Assembly (NCBI RefSeq): GCF_000710915.1
Contig: NZ_BAUA01000197.1
Span: 1 to 64,000, forward strand
Length of the DNA: 64,000 nt
From: Nocardia brasiliensis IFM 10847
GTDB lineage: Bacteria > Actinomycetota > Actinomycetes > Mycobacteriales > Mycobacteriaceae
Direction: 5' to 3'
The notes beneath the pieces are model-generated. The model was not told the origin of the DNA. It saw nothing but the letters and a program-made list of their open reading frames with translations, and made no database searches. Shown here in pieces: positions 16,313 through 23,677 of this stretch (positions are counted from its first letter, which is position 1; every line of letters starts with the position of its first letter). The translations under genes and the position numbers were made by a program.

Positions 16313-17635
16313 GTGTTCACAACTGATATCGCTGTCGTCGGCGCCGGCTACGTCGGACTGACGACGGCGGTGTGCTTGGCCTCGCTGGGCCATCGCGTGG
16401 TGTGCGCCGATGTCGACCCGGCGAAGATCGAAACCCTGTCCGGCGGTGCGTCGACCATCGCGGAGCCGGGGATGTGCGAACTCGTCGTGGACGGGTTGGC
16501 CTCGGGGCGACTGAGTTTCGTGCTCGGCGCCGGCGCGGCCGTGGCCGCGGCCGAGTTCGTCATCCTGTGCGTCCCCACCCCGATGGGCGCCGACGGCGCG
16601 GCGGACCTGCGGACGTTGGAGGCCGTCATCGCGGAGGTGCGCGACCAGCTGCGGCCCGGCTGCGTCGTCGTGAACAAATCGACCGTGCCCGTCGGCACCG
16701 CGGTGCGCCTCGGCGGGGTGATCGGCCGAGACGACATCGCGGTCGTCTCCAACCCGGAGTTCCTGCGGGAAGGGTCTGCGATCCGGGACTTCCTGAGGCC
16801 CGACCGGATCGTGGTCGGCTCGAACGATCCCACAGCGGCCGAACGGGTCGCCGCGCTGTACGGCCCGCTCGACGCACCCGTGCTGCTGACCGGTGCGGCG
16901 AGCGCGGAACTGATCAAGTATGCGGCCAACTGCTATCTGGCCACGCGGCTGTCCTACGTGAACGCCATCGCGGAGCTGTGCGAATGTCTCGGCGCGGATA
17001 TCAGCGACGTGACCGCGGGCATGGGATACGACCAGCGGATCGGCAAGGAGTTCCTCCGTCCCGGTCCAGGGTGGGGCGGGTCCTGTCTGCCCAAGGACAC
17101 CCACGCGCTGTTGCGTTCGGCGGAAACGGTCGGCTGCGATTTCCCGCTGCTGCGGGCGGCCATCGACACCAACGCCAGACAGCGCGACCTGGTGGTGGAC
17201 AAGGTGCGTCAAGCGGTCGGCGGCGACTTGGCCGGGGAACGAATCGGGTTGCTGGGCTTGACCTTCAAGGCCGGCACCGACGACCTGCGGGACTCGCCGG
17301 CGCTGGCGATCGCGGACCGGCTGCTCGCCGAGGGTGCGGACGTGCGCGCCTACGATCCCAGCGTCCGCGCCGGGGTGTCCGGTACGCCGGATCGCCTGCG
17401 GGTCATGGACACCGCCTACCACGTGGCACACGGTTCGGCGGCGATCATGCTGCTCACCGAATGGCCCGAGTTCCGCGACCTGGACTGGAAGCGGATGGCG
17501 GGCCTGCTCAGCGGTCGTGCGGTGATCGACGCCCGAAATCACCTGGACCCCATCGCCCTGCACCTGGCAGGCCTGTCCTGTGAGCGAGTCGGCCGAGCCG
17601 GCCCGAAGCTGACCGATCTGGGGCTGGCCGGCTGA
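16313..17635 (+). CDS. ugd: UDP-glucose 6-dehydrogenase
   Basis: This roughly 440-aa enzyme makes UDP-glucuronate from UDP-glucose with two NAD+. It has the N-terminal site A-V-V-G-A-G-Y-V-G-L, the central helix with A-E-L-I-K-Y-A-A-N, the catalytic cysteine in W-G-G-S-C-L-P-K-D (near residue 256) and the C-terminal L-T-F-K-A-G-T-D-D-L-R-D-S-P. All family landmarks are intact. AAGGAG at 16298-16303 is nine bases from GTG 16313 but directly adjacent to an in-frame ATG at 16304, so GTG is preferred. It is the last gene of the operon and is followed at once by a strong hairpin terminator. Confidence 0.9.
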   Translation: MFTTDIAVVGAGYVGLTTAVCLASLGHRVVCADVDPAKIETLSGGASTIAEPGMCELVVDGLASGRLSFVLGAGAAVAAAEFVILCVPTPMGADGAADLRTLEAVIAEVRDQLRPGCVVVNKSTVPVGTAVRLGGVIGRDDIAVVSNPEFLREGSAIRDFLRPDRIVVGSNDPTAAERVAALYGPLDAPVLLTGAASAELIKYAANCYLATRLSYVNAIAELCECLGADISDVTAGMGYDQRIGKEFLRPGPGWGGSCLPKDTHALLRSAETVGCDFPLLRAAIDTNARQRDLVVDKVRQAVGGDLAGERIGLLGLTFKAGTDDLRDSPALAIADRLLAEGADVRAYDPSVRAGVSGTPDRLRVMDTAYHVAHGSAAIMLLTEWPEFRDLDWKRMAGLLSGRAVIDARNHLDPIALHLAGLSCERVGRAGPKLTDLGLAG

Positions 17636-17640
17636 CCCGA

Positions 17641-17668
17641 ACGGCCCGGAACCCAGGTTCCGGGCCGT
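17641..17668. terminator. Bidirectional hairpin terminator
   Basis: ACGGCCCGGAAC and GTTCCGGGCCGT form a perfect 12-bp stem with a CCAG loop. It sits six bases after the ugd stop and 25 bases past the convergent JmjC-gene stop. There is no long T tract, as is common in actinobacteria. It probably terminates both transcripts. Confidence 0.8.
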
Positions 17669-17692
17669 GCTCGGCGGCAGATAGGTTGCTGC

Positions 17693-18865
17693 TCAGCATC
17701 TCCGGAGGAGTCTTGTTCGTTCGAAGAGCGCGAGCAGGTCGCAGGCGTCGGGTTTGGGCAGTTCGGGGAAGGCGGCGACGAGGTCGGCGACGTCGACCCT
17801 GGTGCCGGTTTCGAGAGTGTTCAGCCAGCGGCAGGGCGGCAGCAGTCGTCGGTCGACGCTGGTCGTCGAGGTGGTCGTCTCGCTGAAACCGAAGGCGGTC
17901 AACGCTATTCGCGCGCCAGCCGCGTCTGCCGACTCGATACTCAGGCACGATTGACCGGCCCGCACAAAGCTCGTGCCGAGCTGTACGGGGTGGTCGGGGA
18001 GCGGCGCCCGGGTGAGATCCGCGATATCGATCCGGTCGACCGCGGTCGCGAAGGCGTCTCGCGCGGGGCCCAGCCAGTCGGATCCGCCGCAGTCGTACGC
18101 CGATTCACGCCAGTACCGGTCACGCAGCAACTCGTTGCGCAGCGCGGCGAGCAGGAAATCCAGACGCAGCGGTGGGATCAGGAGGATGTGCAGGGAGATC
18201 GAATCCTGATCGGAGGCGGTCTCGTGCCAGTAGCCGCGCGGAACATGCAGTACCGCACCGGGTTCGAGGACGAACTCGGTCGCGTCGTCGGGAATGGCGT
18301 TGGGGCGCGGTCCGTCGGCGTAGAGGCGCAGCACCGGCGGTACCGACTCCTTCGTCGACCACCCTTCCAACGGCGCCGGTGCGAACGAATTCGGCGCGAC
18401 GCGCCACGTTTTACGGCCGCTCAGCTGCACGGTGACCACGTCGATCGGATCGAAATGCACGGCGGTCACCGCGCCGGGACGGTTGCAGAACAGTTGGCAT
18501 TTCGCCGATTTGGCGGAGACGCCGAACGCGGCCGCCGCTTCGCGGGCGAACGGGTCGAACTCGGCGACCTCCTGATAGAACAGGGTCGTTCCGGCGTCGT
18601 AGAAGCGTTTGGCGGTGTCGGGCTGGATGATCGCCGAGCTGATCGCGCCGTCGAGGCGCGGGAACCATGCCGAGACCTGCCGGACTCGTTTGTCGAAAAG
18701 GTCCTGCGCGGTTCGGATATCGAGCGCCTGGCTGAGCCGCTCTGCCAGTTCGGGACGCGGCGGGGTCACCAGCGTCCGGCGGCCGAGCACGTCGCGGTTG
18801 AACTCCGGCAGCGTGAGCGGCGCGAACCAGTCGGCGAAGCCGAACCCGGCCGAGGCGGCGGTCAT
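17693..18865 (-). CDS. JmjC/cupin-type 2-oxoglutarate oxygenase, probable peptide hydroxylase
   Basis: This 390-aa protein resembles ribosomal-oxygenase-type JmjC proteins. The iron triad is visible as H-F-D (His137, Asp139) and the distal histidine in V-P-R-G-Y-W-H-E (His214). The strand V-T-V-Q-L-S-G-R-K-T-W-R between them is the family's dimer/2OG segment. The C-terminal 150 residues look like the winged-helix region of these enzymes. Known relatives hydroxylate Arg or His side chains of ribosomal proteins. Here the ATG overlaps the stop of a 97-aa repeat-containing peptide (ATGA), so enzyme and putative substrate are made together. I infer a peptide-modifying oxygenase. No transporter or protease is in the same unit. 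Confidence 0.8.
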   Translation of the reverse strand: MTAASAGFGFADWFAPLTLPEFNRDVLGRRTLVTPPRPELAERLSQALDIRTAQDLFDKRVRQVSAWFPRLDGAISSAIIQPDTAKRFYDAGTTLFYQEVAEFDPFAREAAAAFGVSAKSAKCQLFCNRPGAVTAVHFDPIDVVTVQLSGRKTWRVAPNSFAPAPLEGWSTKESVPPVLRLYADGPRPNAIPDDATEFVLEPGAVLHVPRGYWHETASDQDSISLHILLIPPLRLDFLLAALRNELLRDRYWRESAYDCGGSDWLGPARDAFATAVDRIDIADLTRAPLPDHPVQLGTSFVRAGQSCLSIESADAAGARIALTAFGFSETTTSTTSVDRRLLPPCRWLNTLETGTRVDVADLVAAFPELPKPDACDLLALFERTRLLRRC

Positions 18866-19155
18866 GCGTCGTCCCGCGCCTGGATGACGAGTTCTGCCGG
18901 GCGGTTGACGAATTCGTCCACCAGTCCCGCGGAGGCGATCGAGTCCTCGTCCGCGACAACGTCCGGCGAGTCGTCATCCGCGCCGGGACCGCTGCTGACG
19001 AGTCCCGCGGGACGGTTGAGGAAATCGTCGGCGAGCCCGGCGGAGATCGTCACCGACACCTCGCCGATCGGGCGGGCCGAGTAGTTCTGCTCGGCATCCT
19101 GTTCCACGCGCACGTGGATCGCGGGTGGAACTTCCGGATTGTCCATCACGGCCAT
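18862..19155 (-). CDS. Putative modified-peptide precursor with two 16-residue core repeats
   Basis: This 97-aa acidic peptide is coupled to the JmjC oxygenase by an ATGA overlap. The start at 19155 has AGGGA five bases upstream. Residues 1-36 look like a leader/recognition region. Residues 38-53 (SAGLADDFLNRPAGLV) and 75-90 (SAGLVDEFVNRPAELV) are near-identical repeats (12 of 16 positions). They are separated by an Asp/Ser/Gly-rich linker of 21 residues and followed by a 7-residue acidic tail. The invariant F-x-N-R-P-A suggests Asn, Arg or Pro as modification sites; Arg hydroxylation is known for related oxygenases. No cysteines are present, ruling out lanthionine or sactipeptide chemistry. 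It could alternatively be a small substrate protein of a different kind. Confidence 0.7.
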   Translation of the reverse strand: MAVMDNPEVPPAIHVRVEQDAEQNYSARPIGEVSVTISAGLADDFLNRPAGLVSSGPGADDDSPDVVADEDSIASAGLVDEFVNRPAELVIQARDDA

Positions 19156-19184
19156 GAGCTTCCCTTTCCTCGGCTATGGGCAGG

Positions 19185-19258
19185 CTATCGGCCGCGACTT
19201 CCTGAGCGTGCCAAGGTAATTCGGGAAGATTCGGGAAAGTTTCCCGGGCGATCGGGAA
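19185..19258 (-). promoter_or_regulatory. Phased TCGGGAA repeats and candidate promoter of the peptide/JmjC unit
   Basis: On the plus strand TCGGGAA occurs at 19221-19227, 19231-19237 and 19252-19258, with starts 10 and 21 bases apart. An inverted copy at 19240-19246 makes the perfect odd palindrome CGGGAAA-G-TTTCCCG (19232-19246). The repeats lie 66-103 bp upstream of the precursor start. A weak promoter, TTGGCA (19209-19214) and CGATAG (19185-19190) 18 bp apart, lies between them and the gene. Helically phased direct repeats just upstream of a -35 box are typical of activator sites (for example SARP-like regulators). The regulator is not identifiable in the window. Confidence 0.4.
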
Positions 19259-19318
19259 CGGTGCCGGGCTACACTGCGGCGTTTCGCGGCAGCGCCGGTG
19301 TGGTTCGCTCGGTGGGCG

Positions 19319-19831
19319 CTAGTGGGAGGCGAAGTTCACCACCGCGATCCACTTGGTGCCGCCGGGGTACAGCAGTCCGATGCCCGCGTGGGTGTATTCG
19401 CAGGTTTCGATCTGCTCTCGATGGTCGTCGCTTTGCATCCACCAGTCGATGGTGGCCTGCGGGGTGTTTCCGGGCGGTCCGCCGGCCCAATAGATGATTT
19501 CACCCCAGCGGATCAACGGTGCGTAGCCGGCCGCGGCGATGCGTGCGCCGCCGTCGGAATTGTCGGTGCCGGTGTGGATATCGTTGCGCGGCGGATCGGT
19601 GCCGGGCGGGCCGTAATGGTCCGGATGCTCGCGGATATCGACGGCGTGACGTTCGGCCGCGACGCGCAGCTGGTCGTCACCCGACACCGGGTTGCAGCTG
19701 TGCGCCGCCCGCTTCTGATTGATCAGATCGAGCAGGTTCGTGCCCGGCACACTGGAGGTGCCCGGGCAAGCGGTGAGCACAACGCTGGAGGCGGCCGCCA
19801 ACCCCAGCGCGGTAATGATTCGATACTTCAT
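19319..19831 (-). CDS. CAP/SCP-domain lipoprotein
   Basis: This 170-aa exported protein has a signal peptide with lipobox L-T-A-C (Cys22), then a CAP (SCP/PR1-like) domain: an early L-L-D-L-I-N-Q-K-R-A helix, A-E-R-H-A-V-D-I near residue 64, W-G-E-I-I-Y-W-A near residue 108 and a final H-A-G-I-G-L-L-Y. Bacterial CAP proteins are extracellular with poorly known roles, including lipid binding. It lies upstream of the peptide/JmjC unit in the same direction with a 163-bp gap that holds separate control sites, so co-transcription is not assumed. Confidence 0.8.
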   Translation of the reverse strand: MKYRIITALGLAAASSVVLTACPGTSSVPGTNLLDLINQKRAAHSCNPVSGDDQLRVAAERHAVDIREHPDHYGPPGTDPPRNDIHTGTDNSDGGARIAAAGYAPLIRWGEIIYWAGGPPGNTPQATIDWWMQSDDHREQIETCEYTHAGIGLLYPGGTKWIAVVNFASH

Positions 19832-20004
19832 ACCCCCGATCGTCCGCCGGATAATCGCAGGTCACGCGAGTAGAGCACTACTCGATTCCACGATCGGCGG
19901 TTCCATCCCGGCTACGTGCGAGCGGTTGCCCGGACGTGGCGGGTACTGCCAGAGCGGACCTCGCTCAGCTCGAACCCACGGACGCGTAGCGGCGAGCGGA
20001 CCGT

Positions 20005-20907
20005 TCACCGGGTGTGGGCGGCGAAGAATTCCCAGGCAAGGTCGGTTGCGCTGAGTCCGGCCGTCGGATCGGACATGGCGCCCTCTCCGCCGCCGGGCCA
20101 CTCGTGTCCCATCCCGGGGAGCCGGTAGACGTGCACATCGCTGCCGTCGCGGCAGGTGGCTTTCGTGCGCGTGATGGCTTCGGTCAGGGTTTCCGGTGCA
20201 CCCGGCGTACAAGCGCGGTTCTCCTGCCATCGGGTGATTCCGGCCTGGAACTGTTCGAAGTATCGATCCTTGCCGCCGAGGAAAGTGATCGTCGACACCG
20301 GTGTGCTCGGGGTGTAGCTCGGGTCGGCGGCCTTGGGCCCGATGAAGCCGCCGCTCACCGGCGCGATGGCGGCGAAAGTGTCCGGCAGTTCGACCGCGAG
20401 TTTGTAGGACATGTCACCACCGTTGGACAAGCCGGTAGCGTAGACCCGTTTCGGGTCGGCTTTCCACGTGCCGATCAGCTCGGCGACAACGGTCCGGAGA
20501 AAGCCGACGTCGTCTTCGCTGCCGCAGCAGACCAGGGCGTTGTATGCCGAGGAGTAGCCGGCCGGGTAGACGACGAGCGCTTTCTCCTTGTCCGCCTTGG
20601 CGTTCCACTGACTGACCCGCGCGATCTGCGCGGGCTCGCCGGGGAAGGAATGCATGACGACGACGAGCGGTAGCGCGGCGAGCCCGTCGTGACCCGGTGG
20701 GGTGTGCACCACGTAACTGCGCGACTTGCCGCCGAATTCGAGTTGTACGGTGTGATCCTGGCCCGCCGCCACCGGTTCGGACGGCGGCGCGACGGAAGTA
20801 GCGGGCGTGGTCGGCTCGGTGCGCGGTGTCTGCGAGCTCGTGCATGCCGCGCTGCCGACCGCGCATACGAGCATGCCCACGACGGCCAACAACTGAAGCC
20901 GACTCAT
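20005..20907 (-). CDS. LpqC-like esterase lipoprotein (PHB depolymerase family)
   Basis: This 300-aa secreted alpha/beta-hydrolase has a lipobox G-S-A-A-C (Cys22) and a Pro/Thr-rich tether to residue 48. The catalytic domain has the nucleophile in G-L-S-N-G-G and a C-terminal histidine in G-M-G-H-E-W-P. This matches the polyhydroxybutyrate-depolymerase/feruloyl-esterase family that includes mycobacterial LpqC. It should hydrolyse a small ester at the cell surface. It sits alone between the CAP protein and aztA, reading the same way, with gaps of 173 and 62 bp. Confidence 0.8.
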   Translation of the reverse strand: MSRLQLLAVVGMLVCAVGSAACTSSQTPRTEPTTPATSVAPPSEPVAAGQDHTVQLEFGGKSRSYVVHTPPGHDGLAALPLVVVMHSFPGEPAQIARVSQWNAKADKEKALVVYPAGYSSAYNALVCCGSEDDVGFLRTVVAELIGTWKADPKRVYATGLSNGGDMSYKLAVELPDTFAAIAPVSGGFIGPKAADPSYTPSTPVSTITFLGGKDRYFEQFQAGITRWQENRACTPGAPETLTEAITRTKATCRDGSDVHVYRLPGMGHEWPGGGEGAMSDPTAGLSATDLAWEFFAAHTR

Positions 20908-20969
20908 CGAATCACTATGTCACGAAATGGTTTTCCGCGTGGTCGGTTGTGCCTACCTCGCGCTGATGG

Positions 20970-21644
20970 TCAGCCCGTCGCGCGGTGTCGCGCCTCCTCG
21001 GTCACCACGACGCCGGCGCGCAGGTGCAGGTGGTGGTCCGCGCGGGCGGCTTCCGCGGCGTCGTGGGTGGCCTGCAGCACGGTTACGCCGGCGGCGCTGA
21101 TCTCGCGCAGGATGCGTGAGATCTCCTGCTGGGTAGCCGAATCCAATCCGGCGGCCGGTTCGTCGAGTAGGAGCATCTCGGCTTCCTGGGCGAGCGCGCG
21201 GGCCAGCAGCACGCGCTGACGTTGGCCGCCGGAAAGGTCGTCCAGTCTGCGGGCTGCCAGTTCGGCGAGGTCGAGCCGGTCGAGGCAGGTGTCGACGAGG
21301 TCACGATCGGCGCGGGTCAACCGCCGCCACGGACCCCGATGCGCCCACCGTCCCATGGCCACCGTCTGGCGCACGGTGATCGGCAGCGTCGGCGGCACGC
21401 TGGTGTGCTGCACCACGAACGCGGGCCGGTGCCGGTAGGTGTGCGAGACCGTCCCCGCGGTCGGGGCGAGCACTCCGGCGAGGACCGCGAGCAGGGTCGA
21501 CTTCCCGGAACCGTTCGGCCCGACCAGGGCGGTGACCTTGCCCAGGGGAATCTCGGCGGTCACGTCGTGCAGGACGGCACGGCCGCGATAGCCCGCGAAC
21601 AGACCGGACAGCCGGATCGCGACGGGATCGGGGGTAGGGGACAT
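20970..21644 (-). CDS. aztA: Zinc ABC transporter ATP-binding protein
   Basis: This roughly 224-aa ABC ATPase has Walker A G-P-N-G-S-G-K-S-T, Q-loop V-V-Q-H-T, signature L-S-G-G-Q-R-Q and Walker B L-L-L-L-D-E-P. It drives the permease encoded divergently at 21692. The name rests on its pairing with an AztB-like permease, an AztC-like zinc-binding protein and an AztD-like metallochaperone. ATG 21644 is preferred over GTG 21647 because the GAGG ribosome binding site would overlap the latter. Divergence from aztBCD is unusual for an ABC system but both sides share one Zur box, so they should respond together to zinc starvation. Confidence 0.85.
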   Translation of the reverse strand: MSPTPDPVAIRLSGLFAGYRGRAVLHDVTAEIPLGKVTALVGPNGSGKSTLLAVLAGVLAPTAGTVSHTYRHRPAFVVQHTSVPPTLPITVRQTVAMGRWAHRGPWRRLTRADRDLVDTCLDRLDLAELAARRLDDLSGGQRQRVLLARALAQEAEMLLLDEPAAGLDSATQQEISRILREISAAGVTVLQATHDAAEAARADHHLHLRAGVVVTEEARHRATG

Positions 21645-21658
21645 CACACCTCACTTGT

Positions 21659-21677
21659 AATGACAATCATTTTCATT
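21659..21677. promoter_or_regulatory. Zur box in the aztA/aztB divergent promoter
   Basis: AATGACAATCATTTTCATT fits the palindromic zinc-uptake-regulator pattern AATGA-N-AAT-N-ATT-N-TCATT at every fixed position. It lies in a 47-bp divergent gap, 15 bp from the aztA start and 14 bp from aztB, so it must overlap both promoters. Zinc-loaded Zur would repress both arms. No zur gene is in the window. Confidence 0.85.
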
Positions 21678-21691
21678 CTACTGTATGTCCC

Positions 21692-23677
21692 ATGGATTGG
21701 CTGTTCGCCCCGTTCGAGGTGGCTTTTGTGCAACGGGCGCTCTGGAGCGGCCTGCTCGTCTCGGGTATCTGCGCCCTGGCAGGCACGTGGGTCGTCGTGC
21801 GCGGCATGGCCTTTCTGGGGGATGCGATGGCGCACGGCATGCTGCCCGGCGTCGCGGTGGCGTCGCTGGTCGGCGGGAATCTGCTGATCGGTGCGGCGAT
21901 CAGTTGTCTCGCAATGGCTTTGGGTGTCTCGGCGTTGGGCCGTAATCGGCGGCTGTCGGCGGATACCGGCATCGGATTGCTGTTCGTCGGCATGCTCGCG
22001 GCGGGCGTGGTCATCGTGTCGCGGTCGCGGTCGTTCGCGGCGGATCTGACAGGGTTCCTGTTCGGTGACGTATTCGCCGTGCGCACAACGGATCTGGTGT
22101 ATCTCGTGGTGGCATTGGCACTCGCGGGTCTGCTCGCCGTGCTCGGTCATCGCGCGTTCGTCGCGTCGACGTTCGATGCGCGCACCGCGCACACCCTCGG
22201 ATTGCGGCCGCGGCTCGCGCACGTGACGTTGGTGGGCTTGGTGACGCTGGCCATCGTGGCGTCGTTCCACATCGTCGGCACCTTGCTGGTTTTCGGGCTG
22301 CTCATCGCGCCCCCGGCGGCCGCGACCTACTGGGCCGACCGGATTCCGACGGTGATGGCACTGGCCGCGGTGCTCGGCGGGATCGCCACGGTGACGGGGC
22401 TGCTGATCTCCTGGCACGCGGGCACGGCGGGCGGGGCCACTATCGCCGCCGTGGCGGTGGGACTGTTCTTTCTGTCCGCGCTGGCGGCTTCGCTCCGTGA
22501 CCGATTGCGCGGCAAAGGTGTTCGCACGGCTGCGGCGACCGCGAGCGCGTTGGCCGTGCTTCCGCTGGCCGGGTGCGCGACAGCCACGGAGTCACCGGCC
22601 GCGGTCGAAACGCCGCACGGTTACGTGGCCGGCGCCGAGGAGACGGCCGAGCCGCAGTCGCGGCTGGTTCTCGCCGACCGGAGCACGGGTGCGATCCAGG
22701 TCCTGGATCTCACCACCGAGAAGGTGGTGGATGTGGCTGAGTCGGCGGGCGTGCGCGCTATCGCCGGTGACGGGCGCTACGGCTATGTGAGCGCGGCGAA
22801 TTCGACGCGCATCGTGGACAGCGGCAGTTGGCTGGTCGACCACGGTGATCACGTGCATTACTACCGCGCTCCGATCCGCGACGTCGGTACGATCGACGGA
22901 CAGGTGAGCGCCGCACACAGCGATCCCGCGGTGGCCGCGTTGCAGCTCGACGGTGGCGCGACGCTGGTGCTCGATCGCGCCGCGCTCGATCAAGGCTCGA
23001 TCGTCGAGCGGGTCCGGATCGCCGACGGCGCCGCGCTGCCCTATGCCGAGCATCTGCTGGTGGCCACGGGTTCCGGGGTGCAGGTCCGCACCCGCGACAA
23101 CGCCGCGGTCGGCGCGATCGCCGAACCGTGCCCGGACCCGCGCGGGCAATCGGTGACCCGCCGCGGTGTCGTATTCGGTTGTGCCGACGGTGCTCTCGTC
23201 GTGACGCGGCAAGGCGGCGAGTTCGTCGGTGAGAAGATCCGCTACCCGCAGGACGCCGGTGCGCGGGCCACGGCGTTCACCCATCGTCCGGGTAGCGCGA
23301 CGCTCACCGCACCCGCCGGGCAGCAGGGCCTCTGGCTGCTCGACGTGCGGAAGCGGCGATGGACACTGGCCCCGATCGGCCCGGTCGTCGCCGTGAACAC
23401 GGCAGGGGAGGGCGCGGCGATCCTGGCACTGACTCCCGACGGTGTGCTGCACGGTATCGATGCCGAAACCGGCAGGGAGACAAACCGGGTCGCCTTGCTC
23501 GAGCCGCTCGCGCCGGACGCCCCCGCCCCGGTGATTCTGGTCGACACCAACCGGGCCTACCTCAACGACGCGCCCCGGCGTCAGGTCTTCGAGATCGCCT
23601 ACAACGACAATCTGCGCCTGGCCCGCACCCTCGGTGTCGGCCTGGCCCCGGCTCATATGGTGGCGGCGGGCGAATGA
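21692..23677 (+). CDS. aztB: Zinc ABC permease fused to an AztD-like lipoprotein-type domain
   Basis: This is a 661-aa fusion. Residues 1-268 are an ABC-3-type metal permease with about eight TM helices. Residues 270-295 repeat the layout of a lipoprotein signal (R-L-R-G-K then a hydrophobic stretch to L-A-G-C, Cys295). Residues about 310-661 form a beta-propeller-like domain. That domain is homologous to AztD downstream: C-P-x-x-x-G (Cys480) followed by G-C-A-D-G-A-L-V (Cys497) mirrors AztD C-P-G-V-H-G and G-C-Q-T-G-A-L-V. A His cluster H-G-D-H-V-H (384-389) could bind zinc. The domain should lie outside the membrane, handing zinc to the permease. Stop overlaps aztC (ATGA). The stand-alone permease family is usually under 300 residues. 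Confidence 0.85.
   Translation: MDWLFAPFEVAFVQRALWSGLLVSGICALAGTWVVVRGMAFLGDAMAHGMLPGVAVASLVGGNLLIGAAISCLAMALGVSALGRNRRLSADTGIGLLFVGMLAAGVVIVSRSRSFAADLTGFLFGDVFAVRTTDLVYLVVALALAGLLAVLGHRAFVASTFDARTAHTLGLRPRLAHVTLVGLVTLAIVASFHIVGTLLVFGLLIAPPAAATYWADRIPTVMALAAVLGGIATVTGLLISWHAGTAGGATIAAVAVGLFFLSALAASLRDRLRGKGVRTAAATASALAVLPLAGCATATESPAAVETPHGYVAGAEETAEPQSRLVLADRSTGAIQVLDLTTEKVVDVAESAGVRAIAGDGRYGYVSAANSTRIVDSGSWLVDHGDHVHYYRAPIRDVGTIDGQVSAAHSDPAVAALQLDGGATLVLDRAALDQGSIVERVRIADGAALPYAEHLLVATGSGVQVRTRDNAAVGAIAEPCPDPRGQSVTRRGVVFGCADGALVVTRQGGEFVGEKIRYPQDAGARATAFTHRPGSATLTAPAGQQGLWLLDVRKRRWTLAPIGPVVAVNTAGEGAAILALTPDGVLHGIDAETGRETNRVALLEPLAPDAPAPVILVDTNRAYLNDAPRRQVFEIAYNDNLRLARTLGVGLAPAHMVAAGE

Noticed and set aside
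18862..19155. Lanthipeptide, lasso or sactipeptide precursor
   Set aside because: The 97-aa peptide has no cysteine, and no cyclase, radical-SAM or lasso enzymes are present; the only partner is an oxygenase.
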